DNA from: ZC4RG35 sp040878345
GTDB lineage: Bacteria > Actinomycetota > Acidimicrobiia > Spongiisociales > ZC4RG35
NCBI GenBank assembly: GCA_040878345.1
Contig: JBBDML010000026.1
Coordinates: 1 to 64,000, forward strand
Direction of reading: 5' to 3'
Length of the DNA: 64,000 bases
Shown: one piece after another, positions 59,244-64,000 of the stretch
Layout of the letters: each line of letters starts with the position of its first letter
How positions within the stretch are numbered: the first letter of the stretch is position 1
Position numbers and translations under genes: made by a program
The notes under the pieces: generated by a model
What the model saw: the letters and a program-made list of their open reading frames with translations, nothing else
Databases searched by the model: none
Told to the model about the DNA's origin: nothing

Positions 59244-61771
59244 GAGTCCGCGTGGGGCAGGCGCCCGTCCTCCTCGGGAGGCTGGCGTTGGACTGCCACC
59301 CCCGAGTCGGTGAGATGGGGGGGGACCTCCCATCCTGCCCTGGGCAGGTGGTCGGGGACGGTGGGCTCGGGCCCGACCAACGGGTCTTCGATGACCACCG
59401 CTCGGTCGGGAGTGGCCCCCCGGTCGTGGAGGTTCCAACGTCGCACCATGACCAGGGGAGGGAGCCCGGCGGTGACGGCTCGAGCCGCCTTGGGCTGCGA
59501 CTCCAGTGCGTCGGCCAGAGCGGCGATGGTCGCAACGGGCTCCGGGTCGACACCCCTGACGTCGATCACGTACTTGCCCCAGCCGGCACCCAACTCCTCG
59601 ACCCCCGAGACGTACTCCCGGTCGTCCTCCTCCCCGGGTCGGTCGGCGAGGACCGTGACCAGTGGGTACCAGCGGCGCTTGAAGCGCTGGAGCCGGTCCG
59701 TCTGATAGAGATGGAGGTGGCGGTCCCTGACCAAGCGGCGCCCCTCCTCGAATCGGGCCTCGGTGCTCACACTCATCGAGACCCCGTGCTTGCGATACCT
59801 GAAGAGGGCGTCGGGGACCTGGACCTGACCCCAGCGCCCCGACATCAGACGGAGCCAGAGCTCCCAGTCCTCGTTGCCCAAGGTCATGGTCTCGTCGTAG
59901 CCGCCGACAGCCTCCCAGGCCTCCCGTCTGAGGAGGACGCACCCCACCACCCCGTTCCCCAGCAGCTGCCAATAGGGGTTGAACGGCCGGGTCACCCAGT
60001 AGGCATCGATGTCGTGATGGAGCCTGGCGTAGCAGTGGGCGTATGCCGCCTGGGGGTGGGCCTCGAGGGCGGGGATCGTCCGGGAGAGGAACTCGGGCTC
60101 GAGTTGGTCGTCGGAGTCGAGGGGGACCAGGTACTTGGCCTTCGAGGCACGCATCCCGGTGTTGCGGGCGCCGGGCAGTCCCATGTTCTCCTGACGGATC
60201 AGACGCAGCCGCGGTCGTCGCAGCCCGTCGAGGAAGGCAACCGCCTCGGGATCGGTCGAGCCGTCGTCGACCACGATGATCTCCCATGAGGGGTGGGTCT
60301 GCTCGTACACCGACGCCAGCGTCTCGGGGAGGAACCCGACGTCGTCGTGGACCGGGATGACCACCGTAACCTCGGGGTCCCCGAGGTCGGGAAACTCGCC
60401 GGCGGCGATTCGGCGGTCCACCTCCTCCAATCGCTGCCGGCGAGCTCTCCGCTCCGCCTCGAGCGGCCAGGAGGCTCGGGCCCGAACCCGGTCCTTGAGA
60501 CCCTGAGGGGCCCGTGTCAGCACCCGTGCCAGCCCATCGGGGACCAGGCGATAGAGAGTCTGCAGCCAAGAATCCCCCTGATGGGGTCGGGACGCCTCCC
60601 ATGCGGCGCTGACCCGTTGGGTGGCGGCGGTGGCCAGCCCCGCCTGGGCCCGGGGATGGCGCGGCTCGGGCCGATCCTGGTAGACGGTGAGGGGGTCGCC
60701 CACCACAGGTGGGGGCGCTGCCGCCAGCCTTTCCGCCAGACCGGCGTCGTCGAGGATCCTTCGCATCGAGTAGGCGAGACCGTCAACGGTGCCGTCGTAG
60801 ACGAGGGCCCCGGTCTCCTCGGTGAACAGGCTCTCGAAGGCGGGGAGGTCGGGGACGATCACCGGGTGGCCCATCATGCGCGCCTCGTGAGCGGCCAGGC
60901 AGAAGCTCTCGAACCGGCTGGGAACCGCTACCGCGGTCACGTCCGAGGTCAGGTCGGGTAGCCGGTCACGCTCCACCTGGCCGGTGAAGGCGAACCGGGC
61001 GGCGTGCTCCGGCCCGATCATGGACTCCAGCCATGGGCGCATCTCAGACCGGCTGGTGGTGCTCCAACCCTCACCACCTATGAACCGGACCTGGAGGCGG
61101 GCGCCCTCGGCGAGCAGCATCGTCGCCGCCTTCACCATGTCCTGTGACCCCTTCATCTCGCCAAGCCTGCCGATGACGGCGAACACCGGTGTGAGACCAG
61201 GAGACCCGTTGGCCCGGGTGAGGGGTGGCACGGGTGGGGGACCGACCCGGACCCGCCCCGGGTCGAGCTGGTAGCGCTCGATCACATGGCGGCGATGGCC
61301 CTCGACCGGGATCACCACCGCGTCGGCCATGCGGAAGACCTCCCGCTCCATGGCGATGGGGTGGCCCCAATCCTCGGGGGGGACCTCCATGGCCTCCGAA
61401 AGGAGGTCGTAGGGGCCGTGGAGCCGCACCGTCAAGGTGGTCCGCTCGAGACCCAGGTCGCCGCGATGTGCCAGGGCGAGGTAAGCGATCCCCTCGAAGT
61501 CGTGGAACTCGACCAGATCCCCCGGCTCCGCCACCTCAGCCACCGCCTTGGCCACCGCCTCGGAGCGCCTCATGAATCCACGCTCCGGGAGGCGACGGGC
61601 AACCACCTCGACTCCGGGCCGGTCCACCACCACCACCGGCTGGGTGGTGAGGAGAAGGACCACGGATTCCCTGTCTCGTCCCAGCATCCGTGCCAGGGCG
61701 TCGACCACCACGCCGGCGCCTCCGGGGGTCTCCGGGTGGAGCTCGGTGGTGACGAAGATCACCCGGCTCAT
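59237..61771 (-). CDS. Fused GT4-GT2 glycosyltransferase
   Basis: An 844-aa protein from ATG 61771, overlapping the upstream GT2 gene stop by 4 bases. Residues 1-~390 are GT4: VIFVTTELHPETPGGAGVVV, VFAVIGRLGEMKGSQDMVKA, VPSRFESFCLAAHEARMMGH. Residues ~465-700 are GT2: VTVVIPVHDDVGFLPETLAS, EIIVVDDGSTDPEAVAFLDG, NTGMRASKAKYLVPLDSDDQ and YDETMTLGNEDWELWLRLMS. A ~140-residue C-terminal tail follows. Two sugar transfers by one polypeptide are likely. Confidence 0.87.
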   Translation of the reverse strand: MSRVIFVTTELHPETPGGAGVVVDALARMLGRDRESVVLLLTTQPVVVVDRPGVEVVARRLPERGFMRRSEAVAKAVAEVAEPGDLVEFHDFEGIAYLALAHRGDLGLERTTLTVRLHGPYDLLSEAMEVPPEDWGHPIAMEREVFRMADAVVIPVEGHRRHVIERYQLDPGRVRVGPPPVPPLTRANGSPGLTPVFAVIGRLGEMKGSQDMVKAATMLLAEGARLQVRFIGGEGWSTTSRSEMRPWLESMIGPEHAARFAFTGQVERDRLPDLTSDVTAVAVPSRFESFCLAAHEARMMGHPVIVPDLPAFESLFTEETGALVYDGTVDGLAYSMRRILDDAGLAERLAAAPPPVVGDPLTVYQDRPEPRHPRAQAGLATAATQRVSAAWEASRPHQGDSWLQTLYRLVPDGLARVLTRAPQGLKDRVRARASWPLEAERRARRQRLEEVDRRIAAGEFPDLGDPEVTVVIPVHDDVGFLPETLASVYEQTHPSWEIIVVDDGSTDPEAVAFLDGLRRPRLRLIRQENMGLPGARNTGMRASKAKYLVPLDSDDQLEPEFLSRTIPALEAHPQAAYAHCYARLHHDIDAYWVTRPFNPYWQLLGNGVVGCVLLRREAWEAVGGYDETMTLGNEDWELWLRLMSGRWGQVQVPDALFRYRKHGVSMSVSTEARFEEGRRLVRDRHLHLYQTDRLQRFKRRWYPLVTVLADRPGEEDDREYVSGVEELGAGWGKYVIDVRGVDPEPVATIAALADALESQPKAARAVTAGLPPLVMVRRWNLHDRGATPDRAVVIEDPLVGPEPTVPDHLPRAGWEVPPHLTDSGVAVQRQPPEEDGRLPHADSW

Positions 61772-62730
61772 TGGGCCCTCGCCCGTTGCCGGGCTCGTCG
61801 TCCCGACAGGAACCCGACCAAGGAGCTGACCGTCCCGTTGACGGCCGCCAAGGGGATCAGCACCCATTTGAGTGTCCCGCCCATGTGGCGGTACTTGTCG
61901 CGGGTGCTCCGCACGACGAATCCGAGGAGGGGAAGCGCCGCGACCGTGACGAGCCGGGCGTCGATGAGCGCCGCCATCACCAGGAGCACTATCTGACCGA
62001 TGCCGAGGATGAGGACCTTCAGATAGTGACGGGACCGCAGCCCCTGGAGGCCGTCGCCGTATCCCCAATTGAACATAGTCCGGCTCTGTTGGGCCAGGTT
62101 CTCCGGTGGGTGCCACTCCACCACCGCCTCGGGGACGAAGACCGGGGTGTGGCCGCGGCGGTAAAGCTCATCGGCGAACAGGGTGTCCTCGGCGAACTGG
62201 AGCCCTTCGGCGAAGCCCCCGACCTCGGCCCACAACTCCCTGGTGAACCCGAGGGAGCGGGCCGAAGGGACGAAGTGCCTCTCCGCTTCCTCCCTGACAT
62301 AGACCATGGTCAGGCCGATGGCGGTCGAGAGAGTGCTGTTGCCGACCGGTTCGTAGAACCCGCCCACCCAATCGGCGCCCCCGTCGAATGCCTCGACCAG
62401 GTGCTCCAACCAATCCGGGCGTGGCCGGCACCCGCCGTCAATGGTGGCGATGCGCCCGAACCGCGCTGCTGCCACGGCGGAGTTGCGCCCGGCGGCCCGA
62501 TCACCGACATCTTCGAGCAATCTGATCCTTTCATCCTGTGAAGCGCGCACGCCGACGACCTCCACCGTGGCGTCGGTGGAGCTCCCATCGGCGACGATGA
62601 TCTCATCAGGGGCGACCGACCCGCTGAGCAGGGTGTCGAGCAGCTGCCCGATGTTGTCTGCCTCGTTGTGAACGGTCATGACCACCGAGATCCCTGGTCC
62701 TTGGCTCGCCCGATGGTCTGATTGGGCCAT
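61768..62730 (-). CDS. Family 2 glycosyltransferase with C-terminal membrane segments
   Basis: A 320-aa GT2: GISVVMTVHNEADNIGQLLD, EIIVADGSSTDATVEVVGV, ATIDGGCRPRPDWLEHLVEA (metal-site region) and FAEDTLFADELYRRGHTPVF. C-terminal hydrophobic stretches at ~245-270 (VLILGIGQIVLLVMAALIDA) anchor it. Divergent from the ligase-like gene, 59 bp apart. First gene of a three-gene glycosyltransferase operon. Confidence 0.88.
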   Translation of the reverse strand: MAQSDHRASQGPGISVVMTVHNEADNIGQLLDTLLSGSVAPDEIIVADGSSTDATVEVVGVRASQDERIRLLEDVGDRAAGRNSAVAAARFGRIATIDGGCRPRPDWLEHLVEAFDGGADWVGGFYEPVGNSTLSTAIGLTMVYVREEAERHFVPSARSLGFTRELWAEVGGFAEGLQFAEDTLFADELYRRGHTPVFVPEAVVEWHPPENLAQQSRTMFNWGYGDGLQGLRSRHYLKVLILGIGQIVLLVMAALIDARLVTVAALPLLGFVVRSTRDKYRHMGGTLKWVLIPLAAVNGTVSSLVGFLSGRRARQRARAQ

Positions 62731-62789
62731 TTGACGGCGATGGTAGGTGGTTGAGGACCGCCGTCCTCACCTACCCTCCAGGCCGCCTG

Positions 62790-64000
62790 GTGATTTCCGA
62801 TACACGATCCTCGTTGTCCGACCGGCTCTTCCTGGGCCTGGTTGCCCTGCTCCCGGTCCACACCCTTTACCTGCGGGCAGAGGTGGCCTGGAAGCCATGG
62901 CTGGTCCTGCTCATCGCAGTTGTTGGTCTCGACCTGTGGGAGGCTCGCCGCCTTCCGTGGTCTCGAAGGGCGATGCTGGGGTTGGCTCTGTTCCTGGCCA
63001 CCGCCCTCATCTCATGGCCCGGTTCCTCAGCGACGACATCTTTCTGGCGGCTATGGATGGGTTTGGTCGCCGGTGGGCTCCTGATGCTGGTCACAGGTGA
63101 CCGGGTCCGTGACCTCGATCGTGTCCTCAGGGTGATGTTCTGGTCAGGGGCGGTCATGGGTCTCACCGGGTTTGTCCTGGGGCTGGTCACCAATGGTGTT
63201 TTCGGGGAGTCGGCGGTCACCGCGTTCAACCACATCGCGGGGATAGATCGGGTCAACAAGCCGGCCTATCTGGGGTCGGGGTTCGTCGCCCTCACCAACT
63301 GGCACCAGGACCCGGGGTATGCGGCGCTTTGGACCAACGTGTGGCTGGTCCTCTCCGTCTTCGCCTGGACCAGGGGAGTGGTGATGGCGCCACGCTGGGT
63401 GGGGTGGGTGGTCATCGGCGGGCTGATACACGCCACCGTCCTCACCCTCTCCAGGACCGGTTGGCTCGGCCTCGTGGTGGCGGTGGCGGCGCTTCTGGTG
63501 AGCCACGCCCGGATCTCGAAGGATCACCTCCGCAAGGTCACCGCCCTCCTCGGGGGCGGTCTCCTCGCCGGCGGTCTGCTGGTGGGGGCACAGGTGGCGG
63601 TGGACCCGGTAGGAGTCGGCGGCGACGCCCTCACCGCCCTCGAGTTCCGCATCACCTACCTGGTTGTGTTGGGCGCCATCGACATCGGTGAGCCCGGCGT
63701 GATCGACTCCGACCGCATCGTCGACGACAACCGCCTGGAGGTCTGGGCGGAGTATTGGGGGCGATTCCTGGAGAGTCCGGTTCGAGGCATTGGCCTGGGC
63801 ACAGGGTGGGCCCAAACCGGTTTCCAGGAGCCCCACAACATCTGGCTGCAGCTCCTGGCCGAGACCGGGATCATCGGGCTGATGGGGTTCTTGGTCCTGT
63901 TGGCGTCGGTCGCCTGGGGGCGGGGAGGGCCGGGCCCGATCGCTGGCTCGGTCCTGGCCGTGGTCGGGTTGGCCGGGCTCACCCAGACCGTTATCTTCGA
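62790..64000 (+). CDS. O-antigen ligase/polymerase-like membrane protein, partial at right edge
   Basis: Open frame from GTG 62790 to the window end (403 codons, no stop), so the C-terminus lies outside. About nine hydrophobic segments (DRLFLGLVALLPVHTLYL, LWMGLVAGGLLMLVTG). Large loop with NKPAYLGSGFVALTNWHQDP and the TLSRTGWLGLVVAV helix. The O-antigen ligase signature PHNIWLQLLAETGIIGLMGF is complete. It ligates or polymerises lipid-linked glycan on the outer face of the membrane. Start is tentative; there is no clear ribosome-binding site. Confidence 0.85.
   Translation, partial: MISDTRSSLSDRLFLGLVALLPVHTLYLRAEVAWKPWLVLLIAVVGLDLWEARRLPWSRRAMLGLALFLATALISWPGSSATTSFWRLWMGLVAGGLLMLVTGDRVRDLDRVLRVMFWSGAVMGLTGFVLGLVTNGVFGESAVTAFNHIAGIDRVNKPAYLGSGFVALTNWHQDPGYAALWTNVWLVLSVFAWTRGVVMAPRWVGWVVIGGLIHATVLTLSRTGWLGLVVAVAALLVSHARISKDHLRKVTALLGGGLLAGGLLVGAQVAVDPVGVGGDALTALEFRITYLVVLGAIDIGEPGVIDSDRIVDDNRLEVWAEYWGRFLESPVRGIGLGTGWAQTGFQEPHNIWLQLLAETGIIGLMGFLVLLASVAWGRGGPGPIAGSVLAVVGLAGLTQTVIF

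Noticed and set aside
57621..60602. 993-aa minus-strand glycosyltransferase
   Set aside because: Residues upstream of 59243 are a Pro/Arg/Gly-rich shadow of the GT4-GT2 gene.
1..64000. tRNA, rRNA or known riboswitch
   Set aside because: No cloverleaf, rRNA or riboswitch consensus was recognised by eye; a covariance-model scan would be decisive.

Overview
The window is a 64 kb piece of a GC-rich (roughly 65% by eye) actinobacterial chromosome, most likely from the class Acidimicrobiia or a close relative. The reasons are two LLM-class F420-type oxidoreductases, a DUF222/HNH (13E12-type) protein, SUF iron-sulfur assembly with SufU, an E2/Lpd/lipoate block, and frequent GTG/TTG starts with ATGA overlaps. 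One run of ten Ns (11259-11268) shows it is a draft, possibly metagenomic, assembly. I see no rRNA, tRNA, CRISPR array, prophage or intact insertion sequence.

Region 1 (1-9.5 kb): a DUF222/HNH protein, a small membrane protein, a tandem GNAT acetyltransferase, a RibD-like reductase, a sigma-70 factor facing a putative glycoside hydrolase, then sufD-Rieske-sufC and a frameshifted M42 peptidase. Region 2 (9.5-20.7 kb): a polyamine-type ABC transporter (potABCD), fumarase, a second SUF block (sufC-sufS-sufU; no sufB in the window), a YbaK-type deacylase, two F420-type oxidoreductases and a TetR regulator. Region 3 (20.7-29.5 kb): an acyl-CoA dehydrogenase divergent from tetR across a palindromic operator, a three-gene operon of unknown function, a small hydrolase coupled to a 30-aa membrane peptide, dihydrolipoyl dehydrogenase, 2-oxoacid dehydrogenase E2, and one gene encoding octanoyltransferase fused to lipoyl synthase (LipB-LipA). 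E2 and Lpd need lipoate, and the fusion makes and attaches it.

Region 4 (32.0-35.8 kb) is the most unusual block. It is a tightly coupled operon encoding a MauE-like membrane protein, a Tat-exported cysteine-rich protein resembling methylamine dehydrogenase light chain (MauA) fused to five calcium-binding-type repeats, a MauD-like thioredoxin, a 25-aa membrane peptide, a multi-spanning membrane protein and a conserved protein of unknown function. MauG and a separate MauB are not seen in the window. An M24 peptidase and an L,D-transpeptidase carrying the same repeat type follow.

Region 5 (29.5-31.9 kb and 38.4-64 kb) is a large surface-polysaccharide locus: GDP-mannose dehydratase and GDP-fucose synthase, the four dTDP-rhamnose genes, UDP-GlcNAc 2-epimerase, a Wzm/Wzt-type ABC exporter, many glycosyltransferases (several are large multi-domain fusions), a sulfatase-fold membrane protein, methyltransferases, glycosyltransferase debris, and an O-antigen-ligase-like protein running off the right edge.

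Between genes sit two families of dispersed palindromic elements (three copies of one, two of the other) and a third hairpin that contains a stop codon in its loop. All but one lie within 0-10 bp of a gene's 3' end.
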